From: Spirochaetia bacterium UBA5763 | GTDB taxonomy: Bacteria > Spirochaetota > UBA4802 > UBA5550 | Assembly: GCA_002418835.1 (NCBI GenBank) | Contig: DIEX01000019.1 | Coordinates: 248,001-312,000 of the forward strand | DNA length: 64,000 nt | Direction: 5' to 3' | Part shown: one piece after another, positions 51,917 through 60,314 of the stretch | How positions within the stretch are numbered: the first letter of the stretch is position 1 | How the letters are laid out: each line of letters begins with the position of its first letter | Made by a program: the position numbers and the translations under genes | The notes under the pieces: model-generated | What the model saw: only the letters and a program-made list of their open reading frames with translations | Told to the model about the DNA's origin: nothing | Database searches by the model: none

Positions 51917-53626
51917 ATGATAAAAGATAAAAATAATATGAAACAGAGTCTGGCAAAGGCGTTTTTTAATGATGAAAATATTGTGCTGATCATGCTCATT
52001 TTCTTCGGACTTTTTTTCAGATTTCTGACTATAACTAACATTGAGACAGGCGGTGACGCTGCCGGGGTCTGGTTCGGGGCAAAACAGCTGTTCTACGGCA
52101 TGCCTTATGGCATTAGTCATCATTCTGCCAGATTCGGGATGATAATTCCCGTGTACCTGTCTCAACTGGTTTTCGGGACACATCCTATTGTTTATTACTT
52201 CATACCCCTGTTTTTTTTCGTTCTTCAGGTAGTATTTCTATATAAGATTGCAGTTCGGGCTTACGGCATAAATCTGGCTTTCTTAAGCTCATTAATTCTG
52301 ATTTTTCTGCCGAAGATGTTCAGCCATGCGGTTCAGATTAAACCTGATGGCTTCTGTGCAGCGTATATTTTAATCTGTGTATATTTTCTCTTTAAGTTTA
52401 ATGATTCAAAGAATAATTCATATATATATCTTCTTTCAGCGTCACTTTTTATGTTCTTTGCTTATATGACAAAAGAGACCAGTCTGTTTTTTCTTCCCGG
52501 TCTGGCTCTTTGTATATGGGTAATGAAGAGAAAACTGAAATATGTTATAGTATTCGGAGCTCTTTTATTTGTTTTGTTTCTCGGGGAGACAGTGATCTAT
52601 TATCTTACAATGGGACTAAAGCTGGGGAGAGCAGAGATAATTACAGGTTCTCATCTTGAGAGCGGCAACCTTCAGGCTCTGCCGTCGGTGTGGAGTCTTT
52701 TCCTCCGTTATGCACAGCTTAATGTTTTTGAAAAGATATACTTTTTTGCTTACGTTGCGGGGACATGCTTTCTGTTCGTAAAAGCAAAATCTATAAAGAT
52801 GGACGAGAAGGTTAAGTCGCTCCTGATTATCCCGCTTGCTTTTTTTGTGCTGCTTACATTCGCAGTGAAGAGCATCAGCCCGGCAGTGCCCGCGATGTCA
52901 TTTAATCCGAGGCACCTTGTTCCAGCTGCACCTTTTATGAGTTTTATTATATCCTACGCTCTTATCGTGGTTTTCGGTTCTTTACGGAAACAGGAGAAGA
53001 GTGTTCCTGCTTCTGAAGAGGAAGGGGCTCATGTTAAAATATATGCGGGTATAACCGGCGTGCTGTCTGTTTTAAGCTTAGTTGTGGTTATGATTGTTCT
53101 TCCGCATTTTCCGCAGGCTGCGAGAAACAGTTTTTTCGGCGAGCATCCGCTGTGGGCTACTTTTCAGTTTCATACTATTCTGAATAATGCGTATAAGAGC
53201 GGTATACCTGTTATACAGGAGAAAGTTGTTGCTGACAGATGGAAGAAGCCGGTTGATGCAGTTCAGGCATATTTAGATAAAGGCCTGACTCTTCAGGATG
53301 CATGTGAAAAGGCTAAGGTTCTTGAGAAAGATTATATTTACTGCCTGAGCCGTGTACAGGCGGGTGATTATAAAACATTTAAGATTTTCACACATATTTT
53401 CTGGGATGGTGATTTTAGTTCTAAAGAGAAGATAACTCTGCCGGAGATGGAGGAGTTAACAATTAAAAACAGGGCTATCGGTTTTACTGTGAATGACGAA
53501 GTAAAGAAACAACCGGATTATAAGATAAAATTGTTCAGTAACCAGGAAAATCCTGTAGTTGTAATGTATGAAAAACCGATTCGTGTTAAACAGATGAAAT
53601 TAAAAGATTTTTTAAATCATAATTAA
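51917..53626 (+). CDS. GT-C-type membrane glycosyltransferase (ArnT/PMT-like)
   Basis: 569 residues with about ten or eleven transmembrane helices. The first periplasmic loop carries an acidic motif after TM1 (NIETGGDAAGVWFGAKQLF), as in GT-C enzymes that use polyprenyl-phosphate sugars, and HSARFGMIIPVYLSQLVFG fits the family. The last 160 residues are a soluble periplasmic domain. It would transfer a lipid-linked sugar onto an envelope or surface acceptor. First gene of the plus-strand surface-polymer locus. Confidence 0.83.
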   Translation: MIKDKNNMKQSLAKAFFNDENIVLIMLIFFGLFFRFLTITNIETGGDAAGVWFGAKQLFYGMPYGISHHSARFGMIIPVYLSQLVFGTHPIVYYFIPLFFFVLQVVFLYKIAVRAYGINLAFLSSLILIFLPKMFSHAVQIKPDGFCAAYILICVYFLFKFNDSKNNSYIYLLSASLFMFFAYMTKETSLFFLPGLALCIWVMKRKLKYVIVFGALLFVLFLGETVIYYLTMGLKLGRAEIITGSHLESGNLQALPSVWSLFLRYAQLNVFEKIYFFAYVAGTCFLFVKAKSIKMDEKVKSLLIIPLAFFVLLTFAVKSISPAVPAMSFNPRHLVPAAPFMSFIISYALIVVFGSLRKQEKSVPASEEEGAHVKIYAGITGVLSVLSLVVVMIVLPHFPQAARNSFFGEHPLWATFQFHTILNNAYKSGIPVIQEKVVADRWKKPVDAVQAYLDKGLTLQDACEKAKVLEKDYIYCLSRVQAGDYKTFKIFTHIFWDGDFSSKEKITLPEMEELTIKNRAIGFTVNDEVKKQPDYKIKLFSNQENPVVVMYEKPIRVKQMKLKDFLNHN

Positions 53627-53651
53627 AATAAAATGAGGAAAATATTCAGTT

Positions 53652-55019
53652 ATGGCTGAGACAACTAAATATGATTTTAATGATTTAACAGTAAAACTCG
53701 GCGGTAATAAGATGCCGCTGTGTAATTTCTGCGGTACCTGCATTGGTCTATGCCCCACGGGCGCATTGACACCTTATTATGAAAGCGGTAAGCCTGTATT
53801 TGATGCGTCTAAATGTACCAGATGCGGACTCTGTTATAAGCACTGTCAGGGTATTAGAGTGGATTTCGCTGAACTTGACAATACCTTCAAAGGCGGGAAA
53901 AAATACGATAAGTATATAAAAAGTTATAATCAATGTTATCTTGCTCACTCCGGCAATGATCCTGTACGGAGGAAAGGTTCATCGGGTGGAAGTGTCACTA
54001 CACTGCTTGTATATATGCTTGAAAAGAAACTTGTTGATGGAGTAATTATTCCGAGGCCGAAACCTGATCAGAAGTGGCTCTTCAGGCCGGAAATAGTTAC
54101 TGATGTCAAAACTGTTAAGGCATCCTCTCAATCAAAGTATTGTCTTATCCCGACAAACGAGATACTGAATTCACTGAAAGATAAAAAAGGGAAATACGCC
54201 ATTGTAGCTCTCCCTTGTCAGATACACAGCATAAGAAAACTGCAGAATGAAGGGAACAAAAACGCGAAGAAACTGGAATATATACTGGCCTTAATCTGCG
54301 GGCACAACATGGAATATGGCGCTACAGTGTTCGGAATGAAGAAAGTAAATATTACGAAGGAAGATGTAATTGATATAAAATACAGGGAGTACGCTGACTG
54401 GCCTGGAGGACTCTCTTTCCATCTGAAAAACGGCGAAAATAAAGGGATCAATTTTTTCAACTATCATTACCTGAACGCGGTATACCTTCCGAACAGGTGC
54501 AGGCTCTGCCCTGACTATTACGGTAATTACTCCGATATAAGTTTTGGTGATTCATGGCTCGAACGGCTTCTTGGCAGAGGGATGAACGAGAAGGGTATCC
54601 CTAAAGGGTGGTCCAGTATTATTGCCAAAACTGATAAAGGCCTGGCACTCCTTAAAGCTGCAGAAAAGGACAAAGCTATACATCTCGAAGAGATAGAACC
54701 TGCAGAAGTCCATGAATCTTTTCCGTTTAATATTTCGTATAAGCTGAACGGTATTTTTATTCGTTTAAAATTTGCCTTGAAGAAACCTGAATATATCGGA
54801 CTGGAAAAACCGGAAAAACTGGATAGATATCTTTACCACTTTATCTATAATATAATTCTGGTCAGCGGTTCATCAAAAGTTTTCAGGTTTTTACTGATGC
54901 TTATGCCTCTGAATTTTAATCTTTTTCTTATAAAGAATTTTAAGAAGCTTATGGGATATAAACCAAACGCCCGGGATCATATTCTTAAATATAATGAAAA
55001 ATCTAATATTTTTAAATAA
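53652..55019 (+). CDS. FrhB/FdhB-type iron-sulfur flavoprotein (F420 hydrogenase beta-like)
   Basis: 455 residues. Two 4Fe-4S motifs at the N-terminus (CNFCGTCIGLCPTG and CTRCGLCYKHCQG) are followed by FrhB N- and C-terminal domains (RKGSSGGSVTTLLVYMLEK, ALPCQIHSIRKLQ, CRLCPDYYGNYSDISFGDSW). In bacteria without F420 such proteins are often found in polysaccharide clusters beside pyruvyl- or glycosyltransferases and are presumed redox enzymes acting on sugars or lipids. The location here fits that pattern. The electron donor is unknown. Confidence 0.87.
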   Translation: MAETTKYDFNDLTVKLGGNKMPLCNFCGTCIGLCPTGALTPYYESGKPVFDASKCTRCGLCYKHCQGIRVDFAELDNTFKGGKKYDKYIKSYNQCYLAHSGNDPVRRKGSSGGSVTTLLVYMLEKKLVDGVIIPRPKPDQKWLFRPEIVTDVKTVKASSQSKYCLIPTNEILNSLKDKKGKYAIVALPCQIHSIRKLQNEGNKNAKKLEYILALICGHNMEYGATVFGMKKVNITKEDVIDIKYREYADWPGGLSFHLKNGENKGINFFNYHYLNAVYLPNRCRLCPDYYGNYSDISFGDSWLERLLGRGMNEKGIPKGWSSIIAKTDKGLALLKAAEKDKAIHLEEIEPAEVHESFPFNISYKLNGIFIRLKFALKKPEYIGLEKPEKLDRYLYHFIYNIILVSGSSKVFRFLLMLMPLNFNLFLIKNFKKLMGYKPNARDHILKYNEKSNIFK

Positions 55020-55094
55020 TAGTTTGAATATAATTCACATGCTGCATAACAGGTTATAATTGAATAAAATAAAAGCAGGTTTAGATTAAATATT

Positions 55095-55895
55095 ATGAGT
55101 AAACAATACTATTTTACCTTGAAAGGATTCTGGGGGAGGGTGCGCGATGAGTATAATTACTATACAAAGAGACCCTGGAATCTGCAGCAGGTAGGTGAAT
55201 TCTGGGACACGGTAGATGATTACGATGAGGTAAATGAGCAGCTTTATACATACTTCAGAAGATTCACCAACTCCTATGATCTGGCTCTCAAACATCTGAA
55301 AAATGATAAATACAAAATGCTTGATGTACAGGCAAGAAGCGGCAAGGGGAGCCTTTTCTGGCATGAGATGGGGAAAATCAGAAGTTCGGTCTGTGTGGAT
55401 TTTTCTGATTATTTAATTTCTCTGGCAGACAGAAGATTAAAGAACAGCGGATTGAAATATAAAAACGTCAAGGTTCTCGATTTCCCTCTCCCTTTTAAAA
55501 ACGGCGAGTTTGATCTGGTCTGCTCCTACGAAACTATTGAGCACATTTATGATTTCCGTACTTTCTTTGATGAGCTGGTGCGCGTTTTAAGCAGTGACGG
55601 GATTCTCATTCTCACATGTCCAAACCGTGCGTGGGAATGGGTGCACTGGCTCACAGCAGCAATCAATATAAATCACAGCGAAGGGCCTCACCGCTTTTTA
55701 AAAAGAAGCGAGCTCATGGAATGCTTTAGAAAAAATAACATGAAGATTCTGGAGGAGAACAGCACAATTATCCTTCCGTTTAACAATAAGCTCTCAGTGT
55801 CAATTGACAGATTCATGGAAAAATATCTTCCGCAGTTTATAAAAAGCATGATTGCTTTAAGAAGAACATTTATAATGGTCAAAGGGGATAGTTAA
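55095..55895 (+). CDS. SAM-dependent class I methyltransferase
   Basis: 266 residues. The Rossmann core begins near residue 70 (YKMLDVQARSGKGSLF); motif I is altered to DVQARSGKG where DxGxGxG is usual. Then VDFSDYLISLADRR, LPFKNGEFDLVCSYETIEHI and LVRVLSSDGILILTCPN are typical of methyltransf_11. The first 65 residues form a separate helical cap. Probably methylates a glycan or lipid intermediate in this locus. Confidence 0.87.
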   Translation: MSKQYYFTLKGFWGRVRDEYNYYTKRPWNLQQVGEFWDTVDDYDEVNEQLYTYFRRFTNSYDLALKHLKNDKYKMLDVQARSGKGSLFWHEMGKIRSSVCVDFSDYLISLADRRLKNSGLKYKNVKVLDFPLPFKNGEFDLVCSYETIEHIYDFRTFFDELVRVLSSDGILILTCPNRAWEWVHWLTAAININHSEGPHRFLKRSELMECFRKNNMKILEENSTIILPFNNKLSVSIDRFMEKYLPQFIKSMIALRRTFIMVKGDS

Positions 55896-55902
55896 CTGAC
55901 AG

Positions 55903-56547
55903 GTGAAAAAAATTTTCATTTATATTCCGGCTCTGCTCATGGTTTATATGCTGGCTTTTATATTACTGGAATATCATGCTGCGCAGAATTTTTCCGGATA
56001 TGAACAGCATGCCGGTAAGAATATTGATGCGCTTGTCGTTTTCTTCGGTGATTTTGATGATGATGGAAATATTTCAGAGGAGTCACGTAGAAGGCTGTAT
56101 TTTGCGGTTGATCTCTATAAAAACGGAACCGGGAAAAATATTATATTCGTCGGCGGCTGGAGGCCATTAAAGAATCTTTACGGCTCAGCACTGATGGCAA
56201 AGATGGCTGCGGAGATGGGTGTCAGGCCGTCTGATATTTTTTATGACATGACCTCCAGGGACACAATCAATAACTGGAGAGAAGCTGAAAAAATTATTAA
56301 AGGGCATAACTTTAAAAAAGTTATTCTGGTCTCTTCAGTTTTTCATCTGATGAGAATAGAAAAAATGATAGATATTGAAGATGATATCACTGCTTTTTTG
56401 GCAGCGTATAAAGAAGATGCGGCAACACCCTCGAAAAGTTTTCTGGACAGTTTCTCGGAATATAATTATAATGTAGCATCAATACTTACATATCTTGTTT
56501 TCCCTTCAGGTTTATACCAGCTGACTATCGGTAAGTTACGGAATTGA
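55903..56547 (+). CDS. YdcF/SanA-like DUF218 membrane protein
   Basis: 214 residues, GTG start. One N-terminal membrane helix (IFIYIPALLMVYMLAFILLEY), then a DUF218 domain: IDALVVFFGDFDDDG, IIFVGGWRPLKNLYGSALMAKMAAEMGV, TINNWREAEKII and VILVSSVFHLMRI. The family includes SanA and ElyC, implicated in envelope and undecaprenyl-phosphate metabolism. It starts seven bases after the methyltransferase stop. Confidence 0.85.
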   Translation: MKKIFIYIPALLMVYMLAFILLEYHAAQNFSGYEQHAGKNIDALVVFFGDFDDDGNISEESRRRLYFAVDLYKNGTGKNIIFVGGWRPLKNLYGSALMAKMAAEMGVRPSDIFYDMTSRDTINNWREAEKIIKGHNFKKVILVSSVFHLMRIEKMIDIEDDITAFLAAYKEDAATPSKSFLDSFSEYNYNVASILTYLVFPSGLYQLTIGKLRN

Positions 56548-56608
56548 TAATTAGACCTGGTTTGGTTTAATATTTTAAATGAGGTTTAAAGGGCAAAACC
56601 CCTTAAAA

Positions 56609-56640
56609 AGCCCCGCAGGGGCTCCCCGATAAATGCGGGA
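56609..56640. repeat. REP-like double hairpin
   Basis: AGCCCC-GCA-GGGGCT followed by CCCG-ATAAATG-CGGG in the gap between the DUF218 and flippase-like genes. It may act as a partial terminator or extragenic repeat. Confidence 0.5.
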
Positions 56641-56679
56641 CGCAGTCTCAAATATCATATATTAGAGTAGGCATTTAAA

Positions 56680-57678
56680 TTGAAAAAAAAGATTAAATAT
56701 CTGAATTTTATCGGCCTGTTGTTACTGGCTGTGATCCTCTGGAAAATTGATTTTAACGAGGTGATCCAGCATTTAAAAAATGTCAACTACTGGTACCTGC
56801 TGCTTGCTTACCCTTTTTTAATGCTTAATATATCTTTAAAATCCATAAGATGGAATTTTTTAATGAGGAGCCAGGGTGTTCATCTCCCTATACCAAAGAC
56901 GTTTTATGTCTATCTCTGGGGTTATTATTTCGGGACAGTTACACCTGGAAGAGTCGGGGAGATATCAAAGGCCATATATTTTCAGGACAAATTCGAAAAT
57001 CTGGGGAGAGGATTCGTTTCTGTTGTTGTTGACAGACTTTATGATATAGGTATACGCGTTGCTCTCCTCTTTATTCTTTATCCTTTATATAGTAATCTTT
57101 TTGAATTCAGATTTATCGGTTTCATGATTATGCTTGTTATGGCAGGAGCCGGGGGCATAATTCTGATTAGAATGAAGTCTATCCGAAATATTGTTTCCAG
57201 GTTGAGTGAGTTCGTAATTCCCAAAAAATTTTATCCGGTAATCAAGAGCAACATCTCCGGTTTTATTAATGATATGGTTACTATGATTACCAGTATTAAA
57301 GTTGTAAGTGTATCTGCTATGATAACTTTCGTGAGCTATCTGTTTTATTTTATAATGGCTTACTCAATTCAGAAGAGCTTCAATATTGAAATGAATTTTA
57401 CGTATAATATTTTATGTGTTGTGCTCACAAGCCTTGCTGCTGTAGTCCCTATTTCAATCTCCGGCCTTGGAGTCAGAGAGGCTGTTATGATTTATCTGTT
57501 CAGCAATATTGGCCTGGGGAAAGAGGCTGCGGTATTGTTCTCGTTATCTTTTTTCGCGTTAAACCCCATACTGGCTATTCATGGCTGGGTTGTTAATACT
57601 TTCATGATGTTTACAAAACCCGGAAATAGAGAGGATATTTCAGAAGAAATATCGGATATCCCTGAAAAACAGGAATAA
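56680..57678 (+). CDS. Lysylphosphatidylglycerol-synthase-type membrane protein (UPF0104, YbhN/AglD-like)
   Basis: 332 residues, about eight transmembrane helices, no catalytic C-terminal synthase domain. TTG start. Family motifs are SLKSIRWNFLMRSQGV, YLWGYYFGTVTPGRVGEISKA, VVVDRLYDIG and the late PISISGLGVREAVMIYLF. Such stand-alone membrane proteins are proposed lipid or polyprenyl-glycan flippases, and neighbour DPM1-like glycosyltransferases as here. Confidence 0.85.
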   Translation: MKKKIKYLNFIGLLLLAVILWKIDFNEVIQHLKNVNYWYLLLAYPFLMLNISLKSIRWNFLMRSQGVHLPIPKTFYVYLWGYYFGTVTPGRVGEISKAIYFQDKFENLGRGFVSVVVDRLYDIGIRVALLFILYPLYSNLFEFRFIGFMIMLVMAGAGGIILIRMKSIRNIVSRLSEFVIPKKFYPVIKSNISGFINDMVTMITSIKVVSVSAMITFVSYLFYFIMAYSIQKSFNIEMNFTYNILCVVLTSLAAVVPISISGLGVREAVMIYLFSNIGLGKEAAVLFSLSFFALNPILAIHGWVVNTFMMFTKPGNREDISEEISDIPEKQE

Positions 57679-57771
57679 TACCTGTTTTTGAAAGCCTTAT
57701 AATTATCTTGACATATAGCGAAGTGATTATTCACTTTTAATTATACTGAATTTTAGAAAACAGAGGAATCA

Positions 57772-58647
57772 ATGAAAGCAGGATTAACACTCGTAGTTCC
57801 AGTATATAATGAAATAGGTGCCATCGAAAACAGTATTATCCATTTGAAAGAGATTAAAAAGAACTGCAGGGACTTCAACTTCGAAATTATCATAGTGAAT
57901 GACGGCTCCACTGATGGGACTGAAAATATACTGAAAGGTATTTCCAGAGATAAAGACCTGAAAGTGGTTCATCACATTAAAAACCGCGGTTATGGAGCTG
58001 CTTTAAAAACCGGGATTAAAGCTTCACAATATCCATATATAGCAATAACAGATGCTGATGCGACTTATCCTGATGAACGTATCCCCGAATTCTTTCGTGA
58101 TGTAATTGAAAATGACCTTGATATGCTGGTGGGCGCAAGGACCGGAGAATCTGTCAAAATTCCTCTTATAAGGAAGCCCCCGAAGTGGGTTATAAACCAG
58201 CTGGCTAATTTTATGACCGGGACTAAAATTCCAGATCTGAATTCAGGTCTCAGAATTATGAAAAAAGAAGTTGTGGAGAGGTTTATACATTTTCTCCCCG
58301 AAGGATTCTCGTTTACTTCAACAATAACGATTTCAATGCTTGCAAAAGGATATCAGGTGAAGTATGTTCCTATTAATTATCACCAGAGGAAGGGGAAGTC
58401 TAAAATAAGGCCCTTCTATGATACTCTGAATTTTGTTAAGCTTATTATACGCACTGTTATGTTTTTTGATCCGCTTAAGGTTTTTCTTCCGATAAGTTTC
58501 CCTCTTCTTTTCGGCGGTATGATCATGATCCTGGTACAGTTGATACTTTATAAAAATATCGACACGATATCAGTATTGATTACATTATCGGGACTTAATA
58601 TACTCACGGTGGGTATGCTTGCGGAGATGATCGCAAATAAAAATTAA
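57772..58647 (+). CDS. Family 2 glycosyltransferase (polyprenyl-phosphate glycosyltransferase-like)
   Basis: 291 residues. GT-A fold with TLVVPVYNEIGAIENSI, VNDGSTDGTENIL, the metal-binding ITDADATYPDERI and DLNSGLRIMKKEVV, followed by two C-terminal membrane helices (FLPISFPLLFGGMIMILVQL and SVLITLSGLNILTVGML). It resembles DPM1/ArnC enzymes that make polyprenyl-phosphate sugars. This would supply donors for the two GT-C enzymes in the locus (inference). AGAGGAATC precedes the ATG. Confidence 0.9.
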   Translation: MKAGLTLVVPVYNEIGAIENSIIHLKEIKKNCRDFNFEIIIVNDGSTDGTENILKGISRDKDLKVVHHIKNRGYGAALKTGIKASQYPYIAITDADATYPDERIPEFFRDVIENDLDMLVGARTGESVKIPLIRKPPKWVINQLANFMTGTKIPDLNSGLRIMKKEVVERFIHFLPEGFSFTSTITISMLAKGYQVKYVPINYHQRKGKSKIRPFYDTLNFVKLIIRTVMFFDPLKVFLPISFPLLFGGMIMILVQLILYKNIDTISVLITLSGLNILTVGMLAEMIANKN

Positions 58648-58676
58648 GCAATAGTTCGATTGATTCGAAATGTTGG

Positions 58677-58698
58677 CCGGGTACTATTGAGTGCCCGG
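58677..58698 (+). terminator. Weak hairpin after the GT2 gene
   Basis: CCGGGTAC / GTGCCCGG stem with one G-T pair and a 6-base loop, followed by TTATATAAATT. Possible inefficient terminator. Confidence 0.4.
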
Positions 58699-58863
58699 TT
58701 ATATAAATTATGAATGAGCATTACATCCTCTTTCCCATAAAAAAATGTATCCGGAAATCGACTTTTGTATCTTCAAAAAATACTTGTAATCATCTATTAT
58801 AAATAGTTTTTGACTAATTACGATAAAAAACTATTATTTTCAGCAATATATAGTAACTCAGAA

Positions 58864-59559
58864 ATGATAATCAATAATACAGTTGAACATGAACTGAAAT
58901 ATATAATAAACAATACCCGCTCGGTTGATATTATCGGATGGCTATCCAGGTATTGTGAACCTGATCCTGAATTTCCTCAGGGGATCATTTCAAGCATATA
59001 CTATGATACTATGCAGTGGAAATATCTTGATCAGAAATTTAACAGTTTTTATCTGAAAACCAAGGTGAGGCTCAGATGGTATTCAGATCTTCAGTACAAC
59101 TATCATTACGATGCGGCATTTGTTGAGGTTAAATACAAAATTGGCTCAAGAAGGGATAAGGCAAGAGTAATTTCTCCATATAAAGGCGGGGAGATAGCTA
59201 ATATGCCCCTTGAAGACGGAAGGCTATTAAGGATGCCGGCACTGCTGAGCAGTAAAGGTGTAGTGGTTAAGGATAAGCTTCTCCCGGCATTTCAGATTAC
59301 TTACAAACGGTTCAGGTACATTGATCCGTATTCCGGATCCCGTATATGTTTTGACTTTGATATTCATTCGCCAAGAACCAACAGGATAATGATTCCCTAT
59401 ATGAGTTCTGTAATGCTTCAGACTGCGGTATTTGAAGTTAAGGGAGGGGAGAACGAGCTTCCGCCATCATTATATCCGCTCACTGACATGGGTTTAAGAA
59501 AATCAGCATTTTCAAAATACAGCGCGTGTTATCAGAAACTTACACGGCGCCATTATTGA
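58864..59559 (+). CDS. VTC-domain polyphosphate polymerase
   Basis: 231 residues from this ATG; a TTG 18 codons upstream is in frame but lies before the conserved domain, which opens with EHELKYIIN. VTC/CYTH tunnel fold: SIYYDT, KTKVRLRWY (basic residues lining the tunnel), AFVEVKYKIGSRRDKARV, ICFDFDIHSPRTN and AVFEVKGG with the metal-binding Glu. Fungal Vtc4 makes polyphosphate from ATP. It is followed by DUF4956 and CotH-kinase genes, a recurrent bacterial grouping. Confidence 0.87.
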   Translation: MIINNTVEHELKYIINNTRSVDIIGWLSRYCEPDPEFPQGIISSIYYDTMQWKYLDQKFNSFYLKTKVRLRWYSDLQYNYHYDAAFVEVKYKIGSRRDKARVISPYKGGEIANMPLEDGRLLRMPALLSSKGVVVKDKLLPAFQITYKRFRYIDPYSGSRICFDFDIHSPRTNRIMIPYMSSVMLQTAVFEVKGGENELPPSLYPLTDMGLRKSAFSKYSACYQKLTRRHY

Positions 59560-59590
59560 TATTACACAAATTACAGGTAAAGGTGTGCTT

Positions 59591-60304
59591 ATGGATTTAT
59601 CTTATGAAAAAATAACTTCTATTCTACTGAAAGGTTTCGGAAGTCAGAAGATGGAGGATATCGGGTTTCTGCCATTTCTTATGCTCCTGATGCTTTCTCT
59701 TATTGCAGCGATGATTGTATCTTATCTGTATCTCAAATTTTACAAGAACAGGGCAACAGGGAGTCAGATCCACAGGGCGTTCCCGCTGCTTGGTGTTGCC
59801 ATTACCGGCATTTTTATATGCATACAGTTTTCTCTTCCTCTTTCTCTCGGACTACTCGGTGCACTTTCAATAGTAAGATTCAGGACTCCGATAAAAGAAC
59901 CGGAAGAGATCGGATTTATAATGATAGTGGTTGCGACTTCTATCTGTTGTGCGACATTTAATATTCTATTTCTCGGTATAATACTTCTGGTCACATTTAT
60001 CGGGCTTCTTATATTGCAGAGCGGGCCGAGGTTTCTTAAAGGGCGGCTTAATGACGGGATGCTTATTCTCACTGTGCCTGCTGGTGAATACAATGGCAAA
60101 GCCGGAGACATTTTCAGCTATCTTAAGAAAACGCTCCCTGCGGGTAAGATTGAAAGCATTACTGAAAATCAGGGGGAATCTGTAATCTCCTACAGTTTCA
60201 GTACAATTGAAGATGATATGATTCTTAAAATCAAACAGGAACTTGCTGCTATATCGCAACAGATAAGCTCAAGTTTCTTTTTCAACAGGATCGGGGATAT
60301 CTGA
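59591..60304 (+). CDS. DUF4956 membrane protein
   Basis: 237 residues. AAAGG ends seven bases before this ATG, favouring it over a GTG two codons upstream. Four transmembrane helices in the first 150 residues; the hallmark GALSIVRFRTPIKEPEEIGF sits between helices 2 and 3, and a cytoplasmic alpha/beta domain follows. DUF4956 proteins nearly always neighbour VTC and often CotH genes, so this is probably the membrane partner or channel of the polyphosphate polymerase (inference). Confidence 0.88.
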   Translation: MDLSYEKITSILLKGFGSQKMEDIGFLPFLMLLMLSLIAAMIVSYLYLKFYKNRATGSQIHRAFPLLGVAITGIFICIQFSLPLSLGLLGALSIVRFRTPIKEPEEIGFIMIVVATSICCATFNILFLGIILLVTFIGLLILQSGPRFLKGRLNDGMLILTVPAGEYNGKAGDIFSYLKKTLPAGKIESITENQGESVISYSFSTIEDDMILKIKQELAAISQQISSSFFFNRIGDI

Positions 60305-60314
60305 CAGAGAACAG

